Assembly (NCBI RefSeq): GCF_003576455.2
Contig: NZ_CP032869.1
Location: 2,604,001 to 2,668,000 of the forward strand
Reading direction: 5' to 3'
Origin: Mucilaginibacter celer
Lineage (GTDB): Bacteria > Bacteroidota > Bacteroidia > Sphingobacteriales > Sphingobacteriaceae
Length of the DNA: 64,000 bases
Made by a program: the position numbers and the translations under genes. The notes under the pieces were generated by a model that made no database searches, had not been told where the DNA came from, and worked only from the letters and a program-made list of their open reading frames with translations. Numbering within the stretch: position 1 is the first letter of the stretch; the number at the start of each line of letters is the position of its first letter. Below, one piece after another: positions 16,604 to 24,242 of the stretch.

Positions 16604-18352
16604 TTAAATGTTTTGTTTTTTACGCTGATCAATCAGGTATTCGGCAGTACGCATGGCAAGGGAGAGGATTGTCCAGGTTGGATTTTTTTCGGATTGCTGG
16701 GTGAATACCGAACCATCGGTAACAAACAGGTTTTTACAATCATGCGCCTGTCCCCATTTGTTAAGCGGGGCCTTTTTGGCATCATCGCCCATGCGTACCG
16801 TACCCACTTCATGGATGCCTTTTCCGGGTTTATCCAAACCATAATTGCTTTCGGGGCCTTTAGGTTGTACCAGCGAGATGCCGCCCATCTGTTTTACAAT
16901 TTCCTGCGAAATCTCCTGCATGTGTTTAGCCTGGTTAATATCGTCCTGCGTCCATTTATACCTGAAACGTAAAACCGGGATGCCGTATTTATCAACCACA
17001 TTCGGATCAATCTCGCAATAATTATCCTCCCGCGCGGTAGATGCGCCATGGCAGCCTACCCCGGCCATACTGCCGTAAAAGGTGCGGTAATCATTTTTAA
17101 GTGATACGCCAAAGCCCCCCGAATCTTTTGTCTTACCATCCGCGCCGGGTATAAACCCGTTCAGGTACGGCACCGGGGCGCCTTCAAAACCAAAATAACC
17201 GCCATAGCCGGGCATCATCATGCCGCCAAAAATCTCGAGGTGATAGCCACGCGCAAAATCAAGCTTTTTATTATCCAGCCACCATGGCGCGTACAGGTGC
17301 AGGCTCCCCACCCCGTCTTCATTAAAACGTTTGCGCCCTAACAGTTGGGGCAGTATTGCAGCACCGCCACCCTGGGTTGAATCGTGCAGGTACTTGCCCA
17401 CTGCGTTGCTGCTGTTAGCCAGCCCATTTGGATGTTTATCTGATTTTGAATTTAACAGGATCCTTGCCGACTCGCAGGTACTTGCCGCCAGGATCACCGT
17501 TTTGGCGCTCACCTGGTACTCCTGCATATCATTTTTGCTGATGTAGGATACGCCATTGGCCAGCCCTTCCTTATCCGTCAATATTTCACGTACAACAGCA
17601 TTGGTCACCAACGTTAAATTGCCGGTTTTAAGAGCCGGGATAACCAAACAGGATGAGGACGAAAAATCGCCGTAAATTTTGCAGCTCCGGTTACATTGCC
17701 CGCAAAAAAAGCATGCCCCTCTGTCTTTATTGCCCGGCAGCGGTGCCGTTAGTATCGAACCTCTGCCTGCAATAACTTTAATACCTAAGCCGGTAGCAGC
17801 TTTTTTAACAAACAACTCGTTAAGGCGGGGTTTGGGTGGCGGTAAAAAAATGCCATCGGGGTCATTTTCCAAACCTTCCATCGATCCGTAAACACCCAGC
17901 AGGCGGTCTACCTTATCATAATAAGGTTTTATTTCATCGTAGGTGATGGGCCAATCATCGCCAACGCCGTAAGCGGTTCTGCTTTTAAAATCCTTTGGCC
18001 CCATACGCAGCGAAATGCGCGCCCAATGGTTGGTACGCCCACCCAGCATCCGCGACCGGAACCACTGAAAATCAGACCCTTCCTTCTGCGTGTAAGGTTC
18101 GCCTTCAATTTGCCAGCCGCCAAAAGCCGCGTCGAAATCGCCCATAGGCCGGGTAGCATTGCCTCCTCTCCTTGGCGATTCATAAGGCCATTTCAGTTGC
18201 TGCGAGTCTTTAGCCGGGTCAAAAAAAGGTCCGGCCTCCAGCATCAGCACTTTTACACCGGCATTAGCCAGCACATAAGCCGCCATGCCTCCACCCGCTC
18301 CCGAACCTATAACCACCACATCATAAACGGTTGATGATTTCTTTATCTGCAT
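16604..18352 (-). CDS. GMC-family FAD sugar dehydrogenase large subunit with probable Fe-S cluster
   Basis: The 582-residue protein has an N-terminal FAD motif VVVIGSGAGGGMAAYVLANAG (about 12-32) with LEAGPFFD and the GMC C-terminal block HEVGTVRMGDDAK...NLFVTDGSVFTQQSEKNPTWTILSLAMR. Cysteines at 214, 217, 220 and 224 (CFFCGQCNRSC) match the position where bacterial FAD glucose dehydrogenases bind a [3Fe-4S] cluster. No signal peptide is seen, consistent with export carried by the small-subunit partner. Relatives oxidise glucose or the C3 hydroxyl of glycosides. The gene lies between the isomerase-like and small-subunit genes in one transcript. The glycoside 3-dehydrogenase assignment is inference from this combination. 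Confidence 0.9.
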   Translation of the reverse strand: MQIKKSSTVYDVVVIGSGAGGGMAAYVLANAGVKVLMLEAGPFFDPAKDSQQLKWPYESPRRGGNATRPMGDFDAAFGGWQIEGEPYTQKEGSDFQWFRSRMLGGRTNHWARISLRMGPKDFKSRTAYGVGDDWPITYDEIKPYYDKVDRLLGVYGSMEGLENDPDGIFLPPPKPRLNELFVKKAATGLGIKVIAGRGSILTAPLPGNKDRGACFFCGQCNRSCKIYGDFSSSSCLVIPALKTGNLTLVTNAVVREILTDKEGLANGVSYISKNDMQEYQVSAKTVILAASTCESARILLNSKSDKHPNGLANSSNAVGKYLHDSTQGGGAAILPQLLGRKRFNEDGVGSLHLYAPWWLDNKKLDFARGYHLEIFGGMMMPGYGGYFGFEGAPVPYLNGFIPGADGKTKDSGGFGVSLKNDYRTFYGSMAGVGCHGASTAREDNYCEIDPNVVDKYGIPVLRFRYKWTQDDINQAKHMQEISQEIVKQMGGISLVQPKGPESNYGLDKPGKGIHEVGTVRMGDDAKKAPLNKWGQAHDCKNLFVTDGSVFTQQSEKNPTWTILSLAMRTAEYLIDQRKKQNI

Positions 18353-18377
18353 GTTATTGATAATTTAGGGTGATTGC

Positions 18378-19370
18378 TTAAACCATCGCGGCAACTTTTT
18401 CTATCAGCTTTTTGGTGGCTGTTGTCCCGGCATAATCATCAAGGTACTTATCATCCTTGCTGTACATTTTCAGCAGGCCGCCCTCATACTCAATGCTCAC
18501 CCAACCCTTAAAGCCCGAATCTTTGATGATCTTAAACATCTTTAAAAAATCAGTCTCCGGGTCGCTGCCATCAGGCATAAACACGTGCGATTTGGCGTGT
18601 ACGCCTTTTGCAAAAGGCATTAGTTCGGCTATGCCTTTGTATTTGTCATACTCTTCCAGGCAGCGGGTTTTCATGTAACCGGCAATATCATTGGTTTCGG
18701 GTTTGGTACGGTTTACGCAGAAATTACCAAAATCGGCCAGGGTACCGCAGTGTTTACTGTTCACCTGTTTCATTACCCCCGCCAGCCAGCCGGCATTACA
18801 GGATATGCCTACGTGGTTTTCTACAATAACATCTATCTTTTGCTTGCTGCCGTATTCAATCAACCTGCCCAAACTATCCACGGCGGCTTTGGCTACATCG
18901 TCGGGATTACCCTCGCCCTCTACATTCACCCTGATCATCGGGCAACCTAAGGCAGCGGCGGCGTCTATCCATTTATGGTGATTATCTACGGCTTTTAAAC
19001 GGGTAGCTTCATTTAAATCGCCCAAAACGCCTTCACCATCTACCATAATGCGCAGGTTGTAGCTTCCGGCATCGGCGGCGCGTTTTTTCAGGTCGGCTAA
19101 ATACTGTTGATCTTTGGCTTTATCGGCAAAAAACATTGAACAATAGTCCAGCCCGGTAATGCCCAGTTCTTTTGCCTTTGCCGGAAAATCGAGCGGATCG
19201 AGCTGTTTTGTCCAAAACTGGCTGGCAAATGAGAATTGGGAAATGGCCAGCTTAAAAAATGGCGCTTTACTGCTATCCGCATACAAAAACTGCGGAAAGG
19301 TGGCAGCCAGGCCCATCCCGGCAGCTCCCATAGCGGTTTGTTTAATAAAATCTCTCCTGTTGGTTTTCAT
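18378..19370 (-). CDS. Tat-exported TIM-barrel sugar isomerase/epimerase-like protein
   Basis: The 330-residue protein has a clear Tat signal (NRRDFIKQTAMGAAGMGLAAT). A xylose-isomerase-like TIM barrel follows, with LGITGLDYCSMFF, MIRVNVEGEG, IDVIVENHVGISCN, GTLADFGNFCVNRT and FKGWVSIEYEGG. Glu and Asp residues in VENH, ADFGN and IEYEG are the usual metal ligands of this fold. Family members act as isomerases, epimerases or as lyases/hydrolases on keto-glycosides. It is the first gene of the transcript that contains the GMC dehydrogenase and its small subunit, so processing of a 3-keto-sugar is a reasonable inference. The true substrate is unknown. Confidence 0.88.
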   Translation of the reverse strand: MKTNRRDFIKQTAMGAAGMGLAATFPQFLYADSSKAPFFKLAISQFSFASQFWTKQLDPLDFPAKAKELGITGLDYCSMFFADKAKDQQYLADLKKRAADAGSYNLRIMVDGEGVLGDLNEATRLKAVDNHHKWIDAAAALGCPMIRVNVEGEGNPDDVAKAAVDSLGRLIEYGSKQKIDVIVENHVGISCNAGWLAGVMKQVNSKHCGTLADFGNFCVNRTKPETNDIAGYMKTRCLEEYDKYKGIAELMPFAKGVHAKSHVFMPDGSDPETDFLKMFKIIKDSGFKGWVSIEYEGGLLKMYSKDDKYLDDYAGTTATKKLIEKVAAMV

Positions 19371-19393
19371 TTATAATTGGTTATTGGTTAATC

Positions 19394-19462
19394 TTATTTA
19401 GTAGATTTTACAAAATGAAGATAAATACAATAATTTATTATTTAGTAATTTTCACTAAATAA
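19394..19462. promoter_or_regulatory. Inverted-repeat operator candidate between the isomerase operon and the Nudix-type regulator
   Basis: TTATTTAGT at 19438-19446 and its exact inverse ACTAAATAA at 19454-19462 flank a 7-nt spacer. A second, degenerate copy begins 44 bp earlier: TTATTTAGT at 19394-19402, then ACAAAATGA. Both lie in the 121-bp divergent region. They are likely binding sites for the adjacent Nudix-type regulator. Confidence 0.6.
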
Positions 19463-19491
19463 ATTTTAAGCGGTATTTTGTACCGGCAGAA

Positions 19492-20283
19492 ATGTTATTT
19501 TTGAAGATGCAAACGGAAGCCGAATTAAAGGATTTTATACTGAACGGACATCTTTACTACATCCCACATGTATCGATAGATTGTGCCATTTTTGGCTACC
19601 ACGAGCAGCAGTTAAAACTATTGCTGATAAAACACAAAGCCATTGATGGCTGGTGCCTGCCCGGCGGATACATTAAACGTACCGAGAAACTGGTGGAAGC
19701 GGCCGAAAGAAACGTAAAAGTGCGTACCGGCGTTGATAACCTTTTTTTACAGCAATTTAAAACTTTCGGCGATCCCGACAGGATCCAGTTTAACAAGTTT
19801 GACCAACAACAGTGGCTGGAGTTAACGGGCATCGAATCGTGGGAGGATACCTGGCTGTTTGACCAAACCATATCGGTAGGATTTTACGCCATTACAGATT
19901 TTTCGCAAACCGAATTACAAACCGATATCACTACCGAAAAATGCGCATGGTTTGATATTGACGCACTACCCGGACTTGAGTACGATCATGACGAGATGGT
20001 GCGGGAAGCCCTGCATACCATGCGGGTGCAATTGTACCACTACCCCATCGGTATCAATATGCTGCCCGAGAAATTTACCTTAAGCGAGATCCATGCCCTG
20101 TACGAAACACTTCTGGGTAAAAAGCTTGATATCAGCAATTTTCCTAAAAAACTGATGGCTCTTGGACTGTTAGAAAAACTGAACGAAAAACGAAGCATAG
20201 GCGCACACCGCTCACCGCACCTATATTCATTCAACAAAGAAAAATACGGCGAGGCATTAAAAAATGGCGTGGTTTTGAACTAA
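19492..20283 (+). CDS. Nudix-fold transcriptional regulator (NrtR/AraR type) with degenerate Nudix box
   Basis: The 263-residue protein has an N-terminal Nudix fold (VSIDCAIFGYHEQQLKLLLIKHKAIDGWCLPGGY). The C-terminal winged-helix-like region (MLPEKFTLSEIHALYETLLGKKLDISNFPKKLMALGLL) and the tail RSPHLYSFN are typical of Nudix-related regulators. The Nudix box reads GYIKRTEKLVEAAERNVKVRTGV. Against G-x5-E-x7-R-E-U-x-E-E-x-G-U, the key Glu after Arg73 is Asn74 and the EE pair is Val77-Arg78, so hydrolase activity is probably lost. Bacteroidota AraR, a sugar-responsive repressor, has this architecture. It is divergent from the dehydrogenase operon and likely controls it. The ATG at 19507 (residue 6) is an alternative start. 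Confidence 0.87.
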   Translation: MLFLKMQTEAELKDFILNGHLYYIPHVSIDCAIFGYHEQQLKLLLIKHKAIDGWCLPGGYIKRTEKLVEAAERNVKVRTGVDNLFLQQFKTFGDPDRIQFNKFDQQQWLELTGIESWEDTWLFDQTISVGFYAITDFSQTELQTDITTEKCAWFDIDALPGLEYDHDEMVREALHTMRVQLYHYPIGINMLPEKFTLSEIHALYETLLGKKLDISNFPKKLMALGLLEKLNEKRSIGAHRSPHLYSFNKEKYGEALKNGVVLN

Positions 20284-20328
20284 ACAGTCAAAGCCACGCC
20301 TAAATAACCTGAGCGTAAAATTAAGCTG

Positions 20329-20643
20329 TTAAACGTTTGATTTTTTCAGCAATGGCAAAACCACAAAGGTAACCAGGCAATGCGCCACCAACGATAACCC
20401 GAAAGTGAATATAAGGATATATGATTTTTTGAGCGTTGTATCAAAATAATCTAAAAAGCCCGACTGGTTAGTGCCGCTATATAAAAATGCCAAAGCAAAT
20501 ACAGTTAATCCTGTAAGCCACAAGGTTAGATGCGAATAAAAATAACGGGGAGCTTTCAGTTTAGCATCATTAAAGGAAGTAAAAAGTAAAACTACATGGG
20601 CAATAAAAAAAGCAGCACCGATGAGGGCTAAGGTGTAAAGCAT
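20329..20643 (-). CDS. Small integral membrane protein, unknown function
   Basis: The 104-residue protein has three strongly hydrophobic segments (about 1-24, 37-58 and 72-97) and a basic C-terminus LLKKSNV. I do not recognise the family. It starts 78 bp beyond the GH130 stop on the same strand and converges with the Nudix-type regulator gene. Length, membrane pattern and a clean start support a real gene. Confidence 0.65.
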   Translation of the reverse strand: MLYTLALIGAAFFIAHVVLLFTSFNDAKLKAPRYFYSHLTLWLTGLTVFALAFLYSGTNQSGFLDYFDTTLKKSYILIFTFGLSLVAHCLVTFVVLPLLKKSNV

Positions 20644-20721
20644 TGTGTTGTAAAATTATTTAACCATGAAGATAAACAATTTAGGAGTACCTCCAAAAAT
20701 TACAGCATTTTTTACGCAAAT

Positions 20722-21876
20722 TTATTCCAACTGATCGGGTGGTGTAGGTTTTGCCGGATCATAAACGGCCACAGCCACACGCGAATCGGCGCAGCCATAA
20801 TATAAAAACCATTTATTTTTAAAGTAAGTCATCCCCTCAATAAAAACTGTTCCGTTTACGTATTGCCCGCTCTTTTCAAAAGGTGCCATCGGGCGCAGAA
20901 AAGGAAGATCAAGCCGGGTAACAAATTTCTGCGGATCTTTTGCGCTGAATAAGGCCTGCCCGGCACAATAGGAATTTGCATTAAAACGGGTGTTCCGGCC
21001 TTCGGCAGGCTTATTTTTACCGTTATAAAATAGTATCACGCCGTTTTTGGTCATGATAGCGGGCGGGCCGCATTCAGTGAGGTCGCTGTCAAAATAGCCA
21101 TTCCGCGGCGACATTAGTTCTTTTAACCGGCCTTTCATATCAATAACCGGCGTCCAGTCAACCAGGTTGGTTGAGGTTGCGGCGTAAACATGGTGCTCTC
21201 CCCAGTACAAAAAGTATTTCCCCCCGGTTTTGATGATCACTTGTTTACCGTTAACCACCTGGGTTAAAATGGAAGCCGATTTACTGGCGATGTTAAAAAA
21301 CTTACCGTTATAAGCTTTTTTAAATATCGGGCCGTTCTTTTTCCAGTGGATCAGATCTGTGGATGTCGCTACTCCCAGCCGGGGCAATTCACGGTTCCAT
21401 TCGGTATAAAACACAACATAGGTACCTTGCGGGGTAACAGCAACACGCGGGTCTTCGCAACCGCCCGGCCATTCGTACTTTTTAGCGATATCATTATCCG
21501 GGTAAAGCACCGGCGTTTTTCTGCGGGCAAAGTGGATGCCGTCGTTACTTTCGGCATAACCTAAGCGCGAAGTGCGGAAGCCGATACCAATGCCGTAAAG
21601 ATCTTCGGCCCGGTACAGCACCACAATTTTATTGTTTTTGATAGCCGCCGCCGGATTAAAGGTATCATTAGCTTCCCACTGAACCTGCTTGTTGCTCATC
21701 GGATCCAAAAACCTTGAGGTTGTATCGGGCGAGATGATCGGATTTACATTTGCCGGGCGGGTAAAACCTCCAAAGGCCCATTTTGGTAACACATTTTTAG
21801 CGGATTGGGCAAAGCAAGCCTCGCCAAATAAAAGCAATAGAAGCAGTGTTTTTAACTTCAAAATTCGCAGTATCAT
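20722..21876 (-). CDS. Exported GH130-family protein (beta-mannoside phosphorylase/mannosidase type)
   Basis: The 384-residue protein has a signal peptide (KTLLLLLLFGEACFAQ). The five-bladed propeller of GH130 shows in NPAAAIKNNKIVVLYRAED (about 74-92), WPGGCEDPRVAV (about 135-146), SPRNGYFDSDLTECGPPAI and FLYYGCADSRVAVAVYDP. GH130 enzymes phosphorolyse or hydrolyse beta-mannosides; the conserved Asp in RAED and the Arg/His phosphate ligands differ between the two classes, and I cannot decide which applies. Periplasmic export favours hydrolysis or transglycosylation over phosphorolysis. It is divergent from the trehalase gene across a 169-bp gap. Confidence 0.88.
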   Translation of the reverse strand: MILRILKLKTLLLLLLFGEACFAQSAKNVLPKWAFGGFTRPANVNPIISPDTTSRFLDPMSNKQVQWEANDTFNPAAAIKNNKIVVLYRAEDLYGIGIGFRTSRLGYAESNDGIHFARRKTPVLYPDNDIAKKYEWPGGCEDPRVAVTPQGTYVVFYTEWNRELPRLGVATSTDLIHWKKNGPIFKKAYNGKFFNIASKSASILTQVVNGKQVIIKTGGKYFLYWGEHHVYAATSTNLVDWTPVIDMKGRLKELMSPRNGYFDSDLTECGPPAIMTKNGVILFYNGKNKPAEGRNTRFNANSYCAGQALFSAKDPQKFVTRLDLPFLRPMAPFEKSGQYVNGTVFIEGMTYFKNKWFLYYGCADSRVAVAVYDPAKPTPPDQLE

Positions 21877-22045
21877 AAGCAGGTATAATAATTGGTTTGT
21901 AACCGGCGGTTAGCAATAATTTTACGGCGATAATATCGTTAAAAAACATTGAAAATAAACGGGATACCGCCTGTTTTATATTCAAAAATAGTAAATTTAT
22001 AACCTGTTATAAACCACGCCCATCCTGCCAAAAGGGTACAATTTA

Positions 22046-23644
22046 ATGCTGATGAGAAGATTATTTTTAGTTGTATTTTTATTTATTACTTTAAGCGCCC
22101 AGGCGCAGATACCAACACCCCGGCAGCAGTTCCCGGGATTATTTGAAGCCGTTCAATCGTCAACCATTTTTCCCGATAACAAAACCTTTGTTGACGCTAC
22201 ACCCAAAAAAGATCCGGCCGAAATAATGAAAGCCTACAATGAACAAAAAGACAAATCGGGCTTCGATCTGAAAGCATTTGTACTTGCCAATTTCGAGATC
22301 CCCGTAGCGCATAATAATTTTCAGACTGATGTAGGCGCGGGCATTCGCAAGCACATCGATACGCTGTGGCAGGTATTGCAACGCCGCCCGGATGAAGCAA
22401 AACCATTCTCCTCTACCCTTGCCCTACCCAACCCATATATCGTTCCGGGAGGGCGCTTCCGCGAAATTTATTACTGGGACTCGTACTTTACCATGCTTGG
22501 CCTGCTGGAAAGCCATCAAACCAAAGTAATCCATAACATGGTAGAGAACTTTGCCTACCTGATTGATAAATATGGTTTTATCCCCAACGGAAACCGGAGT
22601 TATTACCTTACCCGGTCGCAACCGCCCTTTTTTGCCATGATGGTAAACCTGCTGGCAAAAATTGAGGGTGAAAAAGTGTTGGTACATTTCAGGCCGCAAT
22701 TAATCAAGGAATACGAGTACTGGATGCAGGGCTCGATGGCTGTAAAATCAGGCGACGCTGCACACCGGGTGGTTCGCCTTAACGATGGCACCGTATTAAA
22801 CCGTTATTGGGATGAAAGCGACCAACCACGCGAAGAATCGTACATTAAAGATGTAGATGCAGCTAAAGAAAGCACACAACCCGCTGCTCAGTTTTATCAG
22901 AATATCCGCGCCGCAGCGGCTTCGGGCTGGGATTTCAGCACGCGCTGGTTTGATGCATCGGGTAAGCTGCCAACCATTCAAACAACAGATCTTATACCGG
23001 TTGATTTGAATTGTTTAATGTATAACATGGAGCTAACCATCGCCCGCAGCCTTAATCAAATTCAGAACGCCAAGCTTGCCAAAATGTACCGGTACAGGGC
23101 CGCCAGGCGAAAAGAAGCTATCCTGAAATATTGCTGGAACCCTAAAACAGGCTGGTTTGATGATTATAACTGGAAGCTGAAACAACAATCGCCGATAGAA
23201 ACGTTGGCCGGAGAATTCCCGTTAGAATTTAAAATTGCCAGCGATGAGCAGGCCCGCCTGGTGGCCGACGGCCTCAAAAACAACTTCCTGAAACCCGGCG
23301 GCCTGGTAACTACGCAAAACTTTTCGGGCCAGCAATGGGATGCACCAAACGGATGGGCACCTTTACAATACATGGCCATTGATGGATTGGAGAAATACAA
23401 CTACAACGCGTTGGCTAAAGAGATAGCTACCCGGTGGTTAAAACTTAATATCCGTGTATTCAGGCAAACCGGTAAGCTGCTGGAAAAATACAATGTGGTT
23501 GATACGCAATTAACAGCGGGCGGCGGCGAGTATCCTTTGCAGGATGGCTTTGGCTGGACGAATGGGGTGCTTCTGCACCTGGTGAATAGGTATCATATTG
23601 ATACTGAGCAATTGGAAAAGGCTCCGGCGGAGGTGAGGAATTGA
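22046..23644 (+). CDS. treA: Periplasmic trehalase, GH37
   Basis: The 532-residue protein has a signal peptide (MRRLFLVVFLFITLSAQAQ). Both trehalase signatures are present: PGGRFREIYYWDSYFTM at about 134-150 and QWDAPNGWAPLQYMAI at about 430-445. The C-terminal glycine-rich GGGGEYPLQDGFGWTNGV motif of GH37 also appears, as AGGGEYPLQDGFGWTNGV. The enzyme hydrolyses trehalose to two glucoses in the periplasm. Length matches the family (500-560). ATG 22052 is an alternative start. The GH65 gene downstream on the other strand may act on related alpha-glucosides. Confidence 0.95.
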   Translation: MLMRRLFLVVFLFITLSAQAQIPTPRQQFPGLFEAVQSSTIFPDNKTFVDATPKKDPAEIMKAYNEQKDKSGFDLKAFVLANFEIPVAHNNFQTDVGAGIRKHIDTLWQVLQRRPDEAKPFSSTLALPNPYIVPGGRFREIYYWDSYFTMLGLLESHQTKVIHNMVENFAYLIDKYGFIPNGNRSYYLTRSQPPFFAMMVNLLAKIEGEKVLVHFRPQLIKEYEYWMQGSMAVKSGDAAHRVVRLNDGTVLNRYWDESDQPREESYIKDVDAAKESTQPAAQFYQNIRAAAASGWDFSTRWFDASGKLPTIQTTDLIPVDLNCLMYNMELTIARSLNQIQNAKLAKMYRYRAARRKEAILKYCWNPKTGWFDDYNWKLKQQSPIETLAGEFPLEFKIASDEQARLVADGLKNNFLKPGGLVTTQNFSGQQWDAPNGWAPLQYMAIDGLEKYNYNALAKEIATRWLKLNIRVFRQTGKLLEKYNVVDTQLTAGGGEYPLQDGFGWTNGVLLHLVNRYHIDTEQLEKAPAEVRN

Positions 23645-23698
23645 GAGGAGAAGTAAAATTTCGACAAAACAGACGCACTATTAGTAGAGAAATCTATT

Positions 23699-23992
23699 TC
23701 AAGATATGAACAATGGATCCTGTCTGTTATCCCAAAAGCAAATTACAACAACAACCTGATCATATACCCGATATAGCATAGAACAATTTTTATGAAGAAC
23801 ACACTTACGAATTTCGGTGTGTTCTTCAATTACTGCATACATGTAAGGCGTATTGCCGATAATTTTCAATGAAGCAGCTACCTCGAGCTTAAATTTCTGT
23901 ACTTAAGTATTCCCCCACCGTTCCTGGAGTTGTTCCATTATACTTTCAAAAGTATCCTCTGCTTCAGGAGTAAACCTGACTTCAAAGTTCAT
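23699..23992 (-). pseudogene. RelE/ParE-type toxin with an in-frame stop codon
   Basis: Translation from the ATG at 23992 gives MNFEVRFTPEAEDTFESIME...RWGNT, then TAA at 23905-23903, then continues in the same frame as VQKFKLEVAASLKIIGNTPY...VVVVICFWDNRQDPLF to a TGA at 23699. Joined, the 97 residues match the length and pattern of ParE/RelE toxins (early FTPEAE, middle RWG, late YRV/VVICFWDNRQDP). Only codon 30 is wrong, with no frameshift. The ATG overlaps the antitoxin stop in the arrangement TAATG, confirming the pair. It is either a nonsense-inactivated toxin or a sequencing error. Confidence 0.8.
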
Positions 23993-24198
23993 TATTCCGA
24001 TAAATGTTTTTTGGTAAATTCTTCGAGCGATATGCTTTGACCAGCCTCAAACTGACTAATTCCTCGTTGAATACTTTTCGAAACATGAGCAGGCAACCCA
24101 ACCTGAGCCGGTTCAAAAGAAACTTTTAACGCCTTTAAAACTGCCTTTACCGTTTTTAATTGCTCGGGACTATCAGGGTGTATTAAAATGCTTTCCAT
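23992..24198 (-). CDS. ParD-like/DUF2683 antitoxin
   Basis: The 68-residue protein MESILIHPDSPEQLKTVKAVLKALKVSFE... with the tail QFEAGQSISLEEFTKKHLSE is typical of small Bacteroidota antitoxins (DUF2683 or related) paired with ParE toxins. The N-terminus resembles a short DNA-binding strand and the C-terminal tail the toxin-binding segment. Its stop TAA overlaps the toxin ATG by one base. CAAATATA at 24204-24211, read on the minus strand as TATATTTG, is a possible -7 element only 5 bp before the ATG, suggesting a near-leaderless mRNA. The toxin partner is interrupted, so the antitoxin may be a survivor. Confidence 0.78.
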   Translation of the reverse strand: MESILIHPDSPEQLKTVKAVLKALKVSFEPAQVGLPAHVSKSIQRGISQFEAGQSISLEEFTKKHLSE

Positions 24199-24242
24199 GT
24201 AAACAAATATACAAAAATCAATTTCCGTTTGATGGCAAACCG

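Noticed and set aside
17324..17335. AAAACGTTTGCG word resembling the LacI operator
   Set aside because: It lies within the GMC coding region, lacks the full CAAACGTTTG palindrome and is explained by codons.
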